Assembly: GCA_045643185.1 (NCBI GenBank)
Contig: JAZUKH010000202.1
Location: 1 to 31,385, forward strand
Source of the DNA: RGIG464 sp045643185
GTDB taxonomy: Bacteria > Myxococcota_A > Bradymonadia > UBA4248
Length of the DNA stretch: 31,385 nt
Direction: 5' to 3'
A model generated the notes under the pieces. That model did not search any database. It worked only from the letters and a program-made list of their open reading frames with translations, and had not been told where the DNA came from. This document shows, piece by piece, positions 8,368-15,213 of the stretch. Both the position numbers and the translations under genes were made by a program. How positions within the stretch are numbered: the stretch's first letter is position 1; each line of letters starts with the position of its first letter.

Positions 8368-9203
8368 TCGCGGCCTTTTTGATAACGGCTGATGGCTTCG
8401 ACGAGTGCGTCGATCATTTTGGCCTGGTGTTCGGGCTTAACGACGTCGAGTCCTTCCTGAGCGTGTGAGAGGAACGCGAATTCGAGCACGACGGCTGGCA
8501 CTTGTGCACGGGTCAGGACTGTGTAATCACCGGGTTTGACGCCGCGATCAAGCACGTCGAAGCGTTTTGACATGGCGTGATTAAAACACTCGGCCATGAG
8601 TTGCGAATAGGGTTCAGCGTGGCGTTTTTGATCGATCACGTCTTGGCTGTCACCGAGTTTTTTGCTTTCCTGCTCAAGAAATTCACCGGCCCAAAAGCTT
8701 TCGAACCCGATGGCCAACGGGTTCATTGAGCTATTGAAGTGGAGGCTCAAAAACAAGTCTGCGTGGGCAGCGTTGGCGATGGCGATGCGGTCGTTGAGTG
8801 ACAAAGTCTGGTCAGATTCGCGCGTCAAGATCACGTTGATGTCAGGATATTTTGTTTTGAGGCGATCCGCCAGTAACAAAGCGAGTTTGAGCGTCAAATG
8901 TTTTTCGTGGATGCCGGCAATGCCGATGGCGCCTTCATTGGTTCCGCCATGACCTGGGTCGATGACGATCGTTTTGATGGGGGGCACAACGAGTGGCGTG
9001 GGGTTGGCAACGTTGTTTTGGGCGTTTGGTGTGTTTGCGGCAGCTTTTTCGGCCTGAAAGTCGATCGGTGCGCGCAATGCCGTGGTTGCCTGAATGTCTG
9101 AATGTGCAGCCAACACAGGTTCTGCGTTGGTCTGGGCACTTACGAGCAGGCCGCCTGCCAGCACAAAACTCGTCAAACCTAATGAAATAAAGCGTTTTAA
9201 CAT
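8364..9203 (-). CDS. N-acetylmuramoyl-L-alanine amidase (Amidase_3)
   Basis: Exported zinc amidase that cuts the bond between N-acetylmuramic acid and L-alanine in peptidoglycan. I chose the ATG at 9203 (279 residues) over the one 13 codons upstream, because a GGGA Shine-Dalgarno stands just before it and a signal peptide begins there (MLKRFISLGLTSFVLAGG, cleavage near SAQTNA). A Pro/Asn/Ala-rich linker leads to the catalytic domain. Zinc ligands are His85 (IDPGHGG), Glu100 (IHEKHLT) and His155 (SLHFNSS); the catalytic Glu is Glu241 (VVLEFAFLSH). No AMIN or LysM domain is present. The stop overlaps the CcmC-like start. Confidence 0.94.
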   Translation of the reverse strand: MLKRFISLGLTSFVLAGGLLVSAQTNAEPVLAAHSDIQATTALRAPIDFQAEKAAANTPNAQNNVANPTPLVVPPIKTIVIDPGHGGTNEGAIGIAGIHEKHLTLKLALLLADRLKTKYPDINVILTRESDQTLSLNDRIAIANAAHADLFLSLHFNSSMNPLAIGFESFWAGEFLEQESKKLGDSQDVIDQKRHAEPYSQLMAECFNHAMSKRFDVLDRGVKPGDYTVLTRAQVPAVVLEFAFLSHAQEGLDVVKPEHQAKMIDALVEAISRYQKGRE

Positions 9204-9287
9204 GTTTTCCCTACCAAAATTGTTTGACCTGATCCTGGTCATTTCGTCTTTATCTTAGGTCCTGTGGGCGTCTTCGCAAAATTTTGA

Positions 9288-9317
9288 TTGTATAACCGGG
9301 GTTGGCTTCTATATGAT
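9288..9317 (+). promoter_or_regulatory. Candidate sigma-70 type promoter
   Basis: A -35-like TTGTAT (9288-9293) and a -10-like TATGAT (9312-9317) are separated by 18 bp. Transcription would start near 9324 and give a leader of ~100 nt before the ATG at 9423. The match is reasonable but not perfect. Confidence 0.4.
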
Positions 9318-9340
9318 AGTTAAACTGTGTGTGTATCATT

Positions 9341-9404
9341 GCTGTTTTTTCGCAAAATCTGTGCGTAAAAAACAGCGTTGTGTCTTAACTTGCCTTTTGG
9401 GCAA
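9341..9404 (+). promoter_or_regulatory. Structured 5' leader: two hairpins before the 9423 gene
   Basis: Hairpin 1: arm 9341-9354 (GCTGTTTTTTCGCA) pairs with 9362-9376 (TGCGTAAAAAACAGC) across all 14 positions with one bulged base and a 7-nt loop. Hairpin 2: TTGCC (9390-9394) pairs with GGCAA (9400-9404). The Shine-Dalgarno GGAG follows at 9413. Hairpin 1 has no T-tract after it, so it looks more like a stabilising or regulatory leader than a terminator. Confidence 0.45.
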
Positions 9405-9422
9405 ATGAATTTGGAGTTTTTT

Positions 9423-9746
9423 ATGGTAGCTGCAGCAACGATCGACGACATTACCATCGATTACACGGACGAGGAATCCGGTCAACAAACGGTTCGCCAG
9501 CTCGATAAACGTGTTCTTTCGAAAGGCGCTTGGACGACGATTCTGTTTTTGTATTCGGACTGGGATCGGAAGAAGGAATGTTGGGGCGCTCCGAAAGCGC
9601 GCATTGACCGTTTTCAGAAGAAAAACGGCGTCTATATGTCGCAATCGAAATTTAAGTTCAGTTCGGCCAAACAAGCTCAGCAGATCATTGATGTATTCCA
9701 GGAATGGATGAAAACGGGTCAATTTTCGGACGCGCCCGAAGATTAA
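9423..9746 (+). CDS. Conserved-looking small protein of unknown function
   Basis: A 107-residue soluble protein starting MVAAATIDDITIDYTDEESG. The ATG at 9423 is chosen over an in-frame ATG 15 codons upstream because GGAG stands 6 bases before it and the extension overlaps the leader hairpins. There is no signal peptide, membrane helix or cysteine cluster. The chain has a beta-rich first half (VRQLDKRVLSKGAWTTILFL) and a C-terminal helix with AKQAQQIIDVFQEWM. I do not recognise a family. It is followed within 5 bp by a bulged-hairpin repeat and then by the rhomboid gene on the same strand. Confidence 0.8.
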   Translation: MVAAATIDDITIDYTDEESGQQTVRQLDKRVLSKGAWTTILFLYSDWDRKKECWGAPKARIDRFQKKNGVYMSQSKFKFSSAKQAQQIIDVFQEWMKTGQFSDAPED

Positions 9747-9751
9747 TTTTT

Positions 9752-9828
9752 GGGCCCTGCCAGGCGAGGGGGTAGCCGCGTATTGGCGGTAAGGCCAATA
9801 GCGGCGTAGGGGGAGACTTCCCCCGCCC
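9752..9828 (+). repeat. GTAG-headed bulged-hairpin element, copy B
   Basis: Order on the plus strand: GGGCCCTGCCAGG, GAGGGG, GTAG, lower stem CCGC, unpaired G9780, upper stem TATTGGC/GCCAATA with a GGTAAG-type loop, lower stem GCGGC, GTAGGGGGA and TTCCCCC (second hairpin). It is the best full-length copy and lies between two same-strand genes. Confidence 0.82.
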
Positions 9829-9846
9829 AAAAAACTAGATATTAAT

Positions 9847-10953
9847 ATGTCTCAAGCCAATCAATACAAAACGTGTCCGGGGTGTCAGGCCGAGGTGGAA
9901 TTGCGTGCCGCGACGTGTCCTTATTGTTCGACCAAGCAGTTTCGGCGCGGTGAGGTTCTGGTTCAACGTGGATTGTCGGCGATTTTGCCCGAGAAATTTC
10001 CGGCGACGAAGTTTCTTCTTTTTATCAACGTCGCATTTTTTGTATGTCTGACGTTGGATGTGACGCTTCATCCGGATTTTTCGTTTTCCGAAGCGTTGCT
10101 TTCACCGCCGGGTGAGCTGGTGTATCGTTGGGGCGCGCATTTGCGTGGCGAGCTGACGTGGTGGCGTCTGATTACGGCGAATTTTATTCACATCGGCATT
10201 TTGCATATTTGCATGAACATGGTTGCGCTTCGGTACATTGGTCCGTTGGTGGAGCGCAAATTTGGTTCGGCAATGACGATTTTGTCGTTTGTGGTGCTTG
10301 GGACCGCGTCGATGTTTGCGTCGAACATTTCTGGCGAAGTCGGGATCGTGGCCGGGGCGAGTGGTGCGTTGATGGCGTGGGTTGGCATGGTCGGCATGGC
10401 AGCGTGGCTTGAGAAGACCGAGTCGTCGATGCGTGTATTCAAGAGCATGCTGTTCATCGTTGTGGCGACGATCGCGTTTGGCATTTGCGTCAATGGGTCG
10501 ATGGGACACGGCATTGATAATATCGCGCACATTGCGGGCATTGTGTTTGGCGTGGTGGCCGGGGCTGTGTTGCCCAAACAACAGATGACGGGGTACATCG
10601 GCCTTTGGCCGGTGCGCATTTCCATGACGCTGGCGACGGTCGCCATGTGTTTGACGGTGTCGTCGTTTGTTTTTGTGGCCTTGGCGAGCGAGTCCGACAA
10701 GTATCAGACGGAGTGCATTCGCGATCTGAAATTGAAGCAGTATGACCGTGCGCTCAACGAGTGTCGGCTGGCTTACGAGGCCGATAACAGTCAAGTCATT
10801 TCATATCACAATTATATTTTCGCGAATGCGATGAAGAATGACTACAAGGAAGCGCAACGTCTTTGTGATGAAGCGGATAAGCGCTTCGAAAAACAACGTC
10901 AAAAAGAAGGCAAATTGTCTTTCGATGCGCTTTGCTATCAGGTTAGGCACTGA
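9847..10953 (+). CDS. Rhomboid-family intramembrane serine protease with zinc ribbon
   Basis: A 368-residue protein. A zinc ribbon at the N-terminus has CPGC (10-13) and CPYC (24-27). The rhomboid membrane domain spans ~55-285. HICMN (120-124) is the HxxxN motif, GASGAL (170-175) carries nucleophile Ser172, and AHIAGIVFG carries catalytic His228, so the Ser-His dyad is complete. A soluble C-terminal tail (~285-368) is helical and TPR-like (YDRALNECRLAYEAD). Rhomboids cut transmembrane segments of substrate proteins within the membrane; the substrate here is unknown. The start is the ATG at 9847, 18 bp after the repeat element; no strong Shine-Dalgarno is visible. Confidence 0.92.
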   Translation: MSQANQYKTCPGCQAEVELRAATCPYCSTKQFRRGEVLVQRGLSAILPEKFPATKFLLFINVAFFVCLTLDVTLHPDFSFSEALLSPPGELVYRWGAHLRGELTWWRLITANFIHIGILHICMNMVALRYIGPLVERKFGSAMTILSFVVLGTASMFASNISGEVGIVAGASGALMAWVGMVGMAAWLEKTESSMRVFKSMLFIVVATIAFGICVNGSMGHGIDNIAHIAGIVFGVVAGAVLPKQQMTGYIGLWPVRISMTLATVAMCLTVSSFVFVALASESDKYQTECIRDLKLKQYDRALNECRLAYEADNSQVISYHNYIFANAMKNDYKEAQRLCDEADKRFEKQRQKEGKLSFDALCYQVRH

Positions 10954-10965
10954 TCACGATCGGCG

Positions 10966-11400
10966 CTAATTGTAGGGAAATAGTGCTGCAGTCAACAGAC
11001 GGCGAAGTCTTGTCGCGATGGGCACGGCGTTGACGGGCACTTCGTGGATGAGGTGCAGGTGCGGCACGCGGGCGGAAAAATCGGCCGAGTTTGCGAGCCA
11101 CCATGCGTCGCGGGATGTGTCAAATTCGGTCGTGTCAGCGTCGTTTTTGAGCAAAACGCATTTATGTTCGAAGACAAGGCCATTTTTTGCGAGCCATAAG
11201 CGGATGTATCGCCAGGCTTCATCGATCTCTTCGCGTGTTTCAAAGATGAGTCCAAAACGATGGGGTGCGAAAGCTGCGATAAGTCGGCAGTCAGAACGGT
11301 GTGAAATGACGGCGTTTACAAGTGTCTGATTCAATTTCCAACATGATGCATCAGACATATCGATCAAACGTTCCAAGGCAACATACAGCGTCGTTTTCAT
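10966..11400 (-). CDS. Hypothetical protein
   Basis: 144 residues from the ATG at 11400, which is preceded at 7-bp spacing by a strong GGAGG Shine-Dalgarno; an in-frame ATG 25 codons further out lacks one. It starts MKTTLYVALERLIDMSD. It is soluble, with no signal peptide or membrane helix, and rich in aromatic and charged residues (RFGLIFETREEIDEAWRYIR). I do not recognise a family. It is convergent with the rhomboid gene, with 12 bp between the stops. Confidence 0.72.
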   Translation of the reverse strand: MKTTLYVALERLIDMSDASCWKLNQTLVNAVISHRSDCRLIAAFAPHRFGLIFETREEIDEAWRYIRLWLAKNGLVFEHKCVLLKNDADTTEFDTSRDAWWLANSADFSARVPHLHLIHEVPVNAVPIATRLRRLLTAALFPYN

Positions 11401-11626
11401 AAGCTCCCTCCATGGAAAAATAAAAGACACAACGTTCATGTATGTGTAATTTAGAACATTCAAATCATTCATCAAATTTTAGGACTTATTGCATGAAGTG
11501 CTTGCCTTCGGCTTCGCTACGGCTGAGATTTTGAATTTCTGACCAGACAATGTTTCCTAGGCTGAGGAGTAACATGCAAATAATAATTTTTGAAATTGTG
11601 TCGTATTTTATTTGGAGTGGTCAAAA
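11401..11626. other. Intergenic region, no gene seen
   Basis: AT-rich stretch between divergent transcription units. Apart from the Shine-Dalgarno of the minus-strand gene at its left end and GGAG at 11614-11617 serving the leader ORF, I see no tRNA, no known riboswitch and no repeat-family hairpin. Promoters for both directions must lie here, but none matches consensus well. Confidence 0.5.
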
Positions 11627-11671
11627 ATGACAAAACGCGTGGTTATGGTAAAAGGCGATTCGCGTCGTTAG
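11627..11671 (+). CDS. Candidate 14-residue leader peptide
   Basis: A short ORF MTKRVVMVKGDSRR with its own GGAG nine bases upstream ends 30 bp before the amino-acid permease. Five of 14 residues are Lys or Arg. The final two codons are CGT CGT (Arg-Arg), and the TAG lies in the loop of a small terminator hairpin. This arrangement is what ribosome-mediated attenuation by Arg supply would use. Alternatively it is the decayed start of a former gene: the large lipoprotein at 26745 also begins MTKR. No conservation test was possible. Confidence 0.4.
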   Translation: MTKRVVMVKGDSRR

Positions 11672-11684
11672 GGCGCATTTTTTT
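11662..11684 (+). terminator. Small intrinsic terminator in the permease leader
   Basis: Stem GCGTC (11662-11666) pairs with GGCGC (11672-11676), including one G-T pair, over a 5-nt loop, followed by A and seven T (11678-11684). The stem is short, so termination strength is uncertain. The left arm can pair instead with ACGCG at 11635-11639, giving an alternative fold. Confidence 0.4.
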
Positions 11685-11701
11685 GTGCAGGAAACCGCGA
11701 A

Positions 11702-13075
11702 ATGGACGAGAAGTCAGAGCCCGTGAACAAGTCGACCACCGAGACGAAGCGCGTCATCGGTGGATTTTCCGCAACGATGATCGTTGTGGCAAGCATGGTT
11801 GGGACGGGTGTATTTACGACGACGGGGTTATTGCTTGAAGAGACGCCGTCGGCGTTAGCGGTTTTGATTGCGTGGCTGATCGGTGGTTTTGGTGCGTTTT
11901 TTGGCGCAGTTTCGTATGCGGAACTTGCGGCCATGTCTCCCCGCAATGGCGGCGAATATCAGCTTTTGAGCAAGACGTTTCACCCGGCGATCGGCTTTGT
12001 CGCGGGTTGGATCTCGTTGATCGTGGGGTTTTCTGCACCGATCGCGTCAGCGGCCATGGCGTTTGGTGCTTATGCATCGCGCGGTTATGACTGGGTTGAC
12101 CCGTTTTGGGCGGCGTTGATCGCGATCTTGGTGTTTTCGTTGATCCATGCGGTTCGCGTGTCGGTCGGGGCGATACTTCAGAACATTTTGACGGCGGTCA
12201 AGATCGTTTTGGTTTTTGCCTTTATTGTGGGCGGTCTGACGCTTGGTCATCCCGAATACATTGTGAATGAATCGGCGACTCAGGTCGGCACGACGTTGCT
12301 TTCGCCGGCGTTTGCGATCGGTCTGATCTACGTCACGTATGCGTACACGGGGTGGAATGGCTCGGTGTACATCGCGGGTGAGATCAAGAATCCGTCGAAG
12401 TCTTTGCCGATGGCGTTGGCGCTTGGTTCTGGCATTGTGACGTTGATCTATTTGGGTTTGAACGCAGTCTTTCTTTCAGCGGCGCCGATCGATGCGCTCA
12501 AGGGCACGATCGAAGTTGGTTCTGTGGCTGCAATGTCATTGTTTGGGCCGTTCGTTGGACATTTGATGACGACGGTTATTGCGATTCTGCTGCTGTCGTC
12601 GCTGTCTGCCATGATCATGTCTGGTCCGCGCATCTATCAAAGTATTGGCGAAGATTACGCAGTTTTTCGTGTGTTAGCTCGTCGCTACGGCGGGTCTGGA
12701 CCGTTTTGGGCGATCTGTCTGCAGGCGGTCATCTCGGTGGGCATGTTGCTTTCGGCTGAGTTTGACGAGCTCATTTCTTTTATGGGCTTTACGTTGTCGT
12801 TGAATGCGGCACTGACGGTCATTGGCGTATTTGTTGAGCGCAAACGCCATCCCGAGACGCCGCGCCCATATCGTTGTTGGGGGTATCCCGTCACGCCGAT
12901 CCTCTTCATCTTGTTGTCGTTATGGATGGTCGTGTTTACGATCTTTGAAAATCCGTTCGTGGCGCTGGGTGGTGCCGGCACGGTCGTCTCGGGACTGGGG
13001 CTTTATTGGCTCGTCGAAAAGCAAAGGACGCATGAAAAAGCAAAATCGGATGCTCCAACTGACGAATTATCCTAG
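11702..13075 (+). CDS. APC-superfamily amino-acid permease
   Basis: A 457-residue inner-membrane transporter with about 12 transmembrane helices. The first helix carries the family signature MVGTGVFTTTGLLL (~32-45), where unwound glycines bind the substrate amino/carboxyl group. A second conserved region is YTGWNGSVYIAGEIKNPSKSLP (~214-235), typical of APC/LAT-type exchangers. It should move an amino acid across the inner membrane by proton symport or exchange; the substrate cannot be read from sequence. The start ATG at 11702 has AGGA nine bases upstream. A possible Arg-responsive attenuator precedes it, which hints at a basic amino acid. Confidence 0.92.
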   Translation: MDEKSEPVNKSTTETKRVIGGFSATMIVVASMVGTGVFTTTGLLLEETPSALAVLIAWLIGGFGAFFGAVSYAELAAMSPRNGGEYQLLSKTFHPAIGFVAGWISLIVGFSAPIASAAMAFGAYASRGYDWVDPFWAALIAILVFSLIHAVRVSVGAILQNILTAVKIVLVFAFIVGGLTLGHPEYIVNESATQVGTTLLSPAFAIGLIYVTYAYTGWNGSVYIAGEIKNPSKSLPMALALGSGIVTLIYLGLNAVFLSAAPIDALKGTIEVGSVAAMSLFGPFVGHLMTTVIAILLLSSLSAMIMSGPRIYQSIGEDYAVFRVLARRYGGSGPFWAICLQAVISVGMLLSAEFDELISFMGFTLSLNAALTVIGVFVERKRHPETPRPYRCWGYPVTPILFILLSLWMVVFTIFENPFVALGGAGTVVSGLGLYWLVEKQRTHEKAKSDAPTDELS

Positions 13076-13125
13076 TATAAACCGTGTAAAACGCTATGAT
13101 TATGTATTATGTTAGGATCAATCTG

Positions 13126-13141
13126 ACGCATTTCGATGCGT
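13126..13141 (+). promoter_or_regulatory. TTCG-tetraloop hairpin before the SEC-C gene
   Basis: Arms ACGCAT and ATGCGT close a TTCG loop, an exceptionally stable RNA fold. It ends ~7 bases before the GGAGG Shine-Dalgarno of the gene at 13162. No T-tract follows. It could stabilise the transcript end or affect translation. Confidence 0.4.
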
Positions 13142-13161
13142 GAAAAACAGGAGGGCCGAAC

Positions 13162-13524
13162 ATGTCCGTGGGAAGAAACGAAAAATGCCCTTGTGGCAGT
13201 GGTAAAAAATACAAATACTGTTGTTTGGCCAAAGACCAGCAGGCAGAGCGTGATGCACGCATTGCTGCGATTTCAGACGCAGCGGAGGGTGAACCCGAGC
13301 CGGTCGTTCACAAATTTGCGACGTGGAAGCTATTTTTGATGATCACGGGCATTTTGGCTGCGATCAGTCTGGTGTTCGTGGTCTTGGGATTAACGCGTGT
13401 TGCCGGTGCAATTTTTGGCTGCGGCATGCTCATTTTGATCGTTTATTCTGCGTTTCGCGAGGAACCGCCGATGCGCAAGCATCCAGGAAACGGTGGCAAC
13501 ATCGATTTTGGCAATCATCGTTAG
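13162..13524 (+). CDS. SEC-C zinc-motif small membrane protein
   Basis: A 120-residue protein. The N-terminus has the SEC-C motif KCPCGSGKKYKYCC with Cys9, Cys11, Cys20 and Cys21, which binds zinc in SecA tails and many small proteins. A charged linker (22-50) leads to two hydrophobic helices (~54-77 and ~80-97). A short hydrophilic tail rich in Gly/Asn ends it. The GGAGG Shine-Dalgarno upstream fixes the start. Its function is unknown; the SEC-C motif would face the cytoplasm and could contact SecB, ribosomes or nucleic acid. Confidence 0.85.
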   Translation: MSVGRNEKCPCGSGKKYKYCCLAKDQQAERDARIAAISDAAEGEPEPVVHKFATWKLFLMITGILAAISLVFVVLGLTRVAGAIFGCGMLILIVYSAFREEPPMRKHPGNGGNIDFGNHR

Positions 13525-13531
13525 GTGAAGA

Positions 13532-13617
13532 GCCGTGCGGACCGCGCGTAGAGCCGTGCGGACCGCGCGGACGTAGCGCCGTGCGGACCGCGCGTCTCTA
13601 CGCGCGCGTCTCTACGA
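13532..13617. repeat. Three 17-bp GC-rich repeats plus CGTCTCTACG motifs
   Basis: The 17-bp unit GCCGTGCGGACCGCGCG occurs at 13532-13548, 13553-13569 and 13578-13594. CGTCTCTACG follows the third copy and recurs once more at 13608-13617. Each unit contains a near-palindrome GTGCGG-a-CCGC. The cluster fills the gap between two convergent genes and overlaps the last few codons of the OrfA-like gene. It is related to the palindrome at 382-409. Confidence 0.75.
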
Positions 13618-14061
13618 CTGGTTTTGATTTTTGAGTTTACGGCGCAGCATTTGGTTTTCGCGTTTGAGTTGTCTAGTTTGTTGACGCTCGAGGTATAGCT
13701 GTGTTGGGCTGGTTTCGTTGGCGCGAATGCAATTGAGTCGCCATTCCGTAACGTGGTTTGGATTGAGCTCGTTTTCGCGGCAATATTGTATGAATTCTTC
13801 GGGCATCATGTTGGCGGTTTCAACGACGATGAGGAACTTGTCCTCTGAGGATAACCACGCCTCTGCCTGGTCCTGATCGTTGTTGTTCGCCATCATTTTT
13901 GCGGCGCGTAATTTGTCATCGTAGCCGAATTCTTTTCGCCACAAATAGATGGTGGCGACGGAGACGCCCTCTTCGCGGGCGAGGTCTGCGATTTTTCGGT
14001 TATATGGTGGCAATAGCCGGTCGAGGATACGAATTTTGTCTTCTTTTGTGTGAGCAGACAT
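13612..14061 (-). CDS. Orphan IS3-type OrfA-like protein with two HTH regions
   Basis: A 149-residue protein resembling the first ORF of IS3-family elements. The first helix-turn-helix is IADLAREEGVSVATIYLWRKEFG (~23-45). A second block, EDKFLIVVETANMMPEEFIQ followed by YCRENELNPNHVTEWR, matches the second OrfA HTH. A basic coiled-coil end (ERQQTRQLKRENQMLRRKL) would be the leucine-zipper part. No OrfB integrase follows: the next bases are the 17-bp repeats and a convergent gene. It lies 26 bp after tsaD on the same strand. It is therefore either a remnant or an OrfA retained as a DNA-binding protein. The reading frame is intact. Confidence 0.8.
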   Translation of the reverse strand: MSAHTKEDKIRILDRLLPPYNRKIADLAREEGVSVATIYLWRKEFGYDDKLRAAKMMANNNDQDQAEAWLSSEDKFLIVVETANMMPEEFIQYCRENELNPNHVTEWRLNCIRANETSPTQLYLERQQTRQLKRENQMLRRKLKNQNQS

Positions 14062-14087
14062 AATCAGGCGTGGTCAAAGTTTTGTCG

Positions 14088-15116
14088 TTAAACGAGTTCC
14101 CAGTTTGGATTTGGTTGAATGTCGAAGGCATCGAAACCAGCGTGTGCTTCGATGAGTGGTTTGAGTCGGTACTGTCCGAGTCCTGCGATCATGGCGGCGT
14201 TATCGGTACAGAGCTTCATGGGTGGAATGGAGAGGTTGAGTCCTTCCTGCGCGCAGTCATTTTTGAGGCGTTCTCTCAAACGTTTGTTTGCGGAGACGCC
14301 CCCCGCGACGACGACGGTTTGTGCACCGATCTTTTTAGCGGCACGAATAGTTTTTTTGACGAGCGGGTCGACGACGGCTTCGAGGACTGAGGCGCACAGG
14401 TCGCTGAGGTCTTGTCCTTCTGGCATGTGACCGATTTTTCGCAGCTGAGTTGCGACGCTTGTTTTAAGCCCGCTGAAGGAGAAGTCGAAGTTATCGTGCA
14501 TGGGCAAAGCGCGTGGGAAGTCGAAGGCTTTTGGGTTGCCGCCGACGGCGAGTTTGTCGATGTGGACGCCCCCCGGGTAGGGAACGCCGATCATTTTTCC
14601 GACTTTGTCGAGGGCTTCGCCAGCGGCGTCGTCGATCGAGTGTCCGATGCTTTCGTAGTTTCCGACGCCGCGTACGGCGATGAGGTTCGTGTGTCCGCCG
14701 CTCACGACGAGTCCCATGAAGGGGAAGTCGGGTTTTTCCATGCCGTCAGCCGTGCTGATCAACGGGGCGAGCAGGTGTCCTTCGGTGTGATGAACGCCGA
14801 CGAGTGGAATGTTCTGGGCATAGGCAAAGGCCTTGGCGGCTTCGATGCCGACCAGCAGTGAGCCGATGAGGCCCGGGCCTTTGGTGACAGCCACGCCGTC
14901 GATGTCATCCATCGACACGCCTGCTTCTTTGAAGGCACCGCGGAACACTTCCACGATGTCGACAATGTGCGCGCGACTGGCCAATTCGGGCACGACACCG
15001 CCGTATTTGGCGTGAAGCGGGATCTGGCTCGCAATGATGTGGGAAAGGATCTTTCCGTCTTCAATGATGGCGGCGGAGCATTCGTCGCACGAACTTTCAA
15101 TACCTAAGATCTTCAT
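14088..15116 (-). CDS. tsaD: tRNA N6-adenosine threonylcarbamoyltransferase TsaD
   Basis: A 342-residue protein, the usual length for the family. It transfers the threonylcarbamoyl group from TC-AMP to A37 of tRNAs reading ANN codons, together with TsaB and TsaE. It begins MKILGIESSCDECSAAI, the ASKHA phosphate-1 region; the usual Thr after Asp-Glu is Cys here. The metal-binding His110 and His114 are in VHHTEGHLLAP. VVSGGHTNLI, DDAAGEALDKVGKM and the C-terminal CTDNAAMIAG are all present. This is an essential housekeeping gene and the only clear translation-related protein gene in the window. The start has only a weak Shine-Dalgarno. Confidence 0.97.
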   Translation of the reverse strand: MKILGIESSCDECSAAIIEDGKILSHIIASQIPLHAKYGGVVPELASRAHIVDIVEVFRGAFKEAGVSMDDIDGVAVTKGPGLIGSLLVGIEAAKAFAYAQNIPLVGVHHTEGHLLAPLISTADGMEKPDFPFMGLVVSGGHTNLIAVRGVGNYESIGHSIDDAAGEALDKVGKMIGVPYPGGVHIDKLAVGGNPKAFDFPRALPMHDNFDFSFSGLKTSVATQLRKIGHMPEGQDLSDLCASVLEAVVDPLVKKTIRAAKKIGAQTVVVAGGVSANKRLRERLKNDCAQEGLNLSIPPMKLCTDNAAMIAGLGQYRLKPLIEAHAGFDAFDIQPNPNWELV

Positions 15117-15174
15117 ATCTTAAAAAACTGAGCTTATTTTGGGTTTGGAAATGTGGCATATCGGCAGTCACAAG

Positions 15175-15205
15175 CGCGTTCGGTGACCCTGAAGCGCCGA
15201 ACGCG
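15175..15205 (-). terminator. Strong stem-loop after the MBL lipoprotein gene
   Basis: Arms CGCGTTCGG and CCGAACGCG (9 bp each) enclose a 13-nt loop, starting 8 bp after the stop codon of the 15214-16869 gene. No T-tract follows on the minus strand, so it may act as a transcript 3' end stabiliser or a Rho-assisted terminator rather than a classic intrinsic one. Confidence 0.5.
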
Positions 15206-15213
15206 TTAAAAAA

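Noticed and set aside
11401..11626. Known metabolite riboswitch upstream of the permease
   Set aside because: I could not see a lysine, glycine or other recognisable riboswitch core; only the short leader ORF and terminator are supported.
14088..15116. TsaD Cys in place of Thr in the N-terminal DET-like motif as loss of function
   Set aside because: The metal ligands and all other signature motifs are intact, and a substitution at this position alone does not indicate inactivity.
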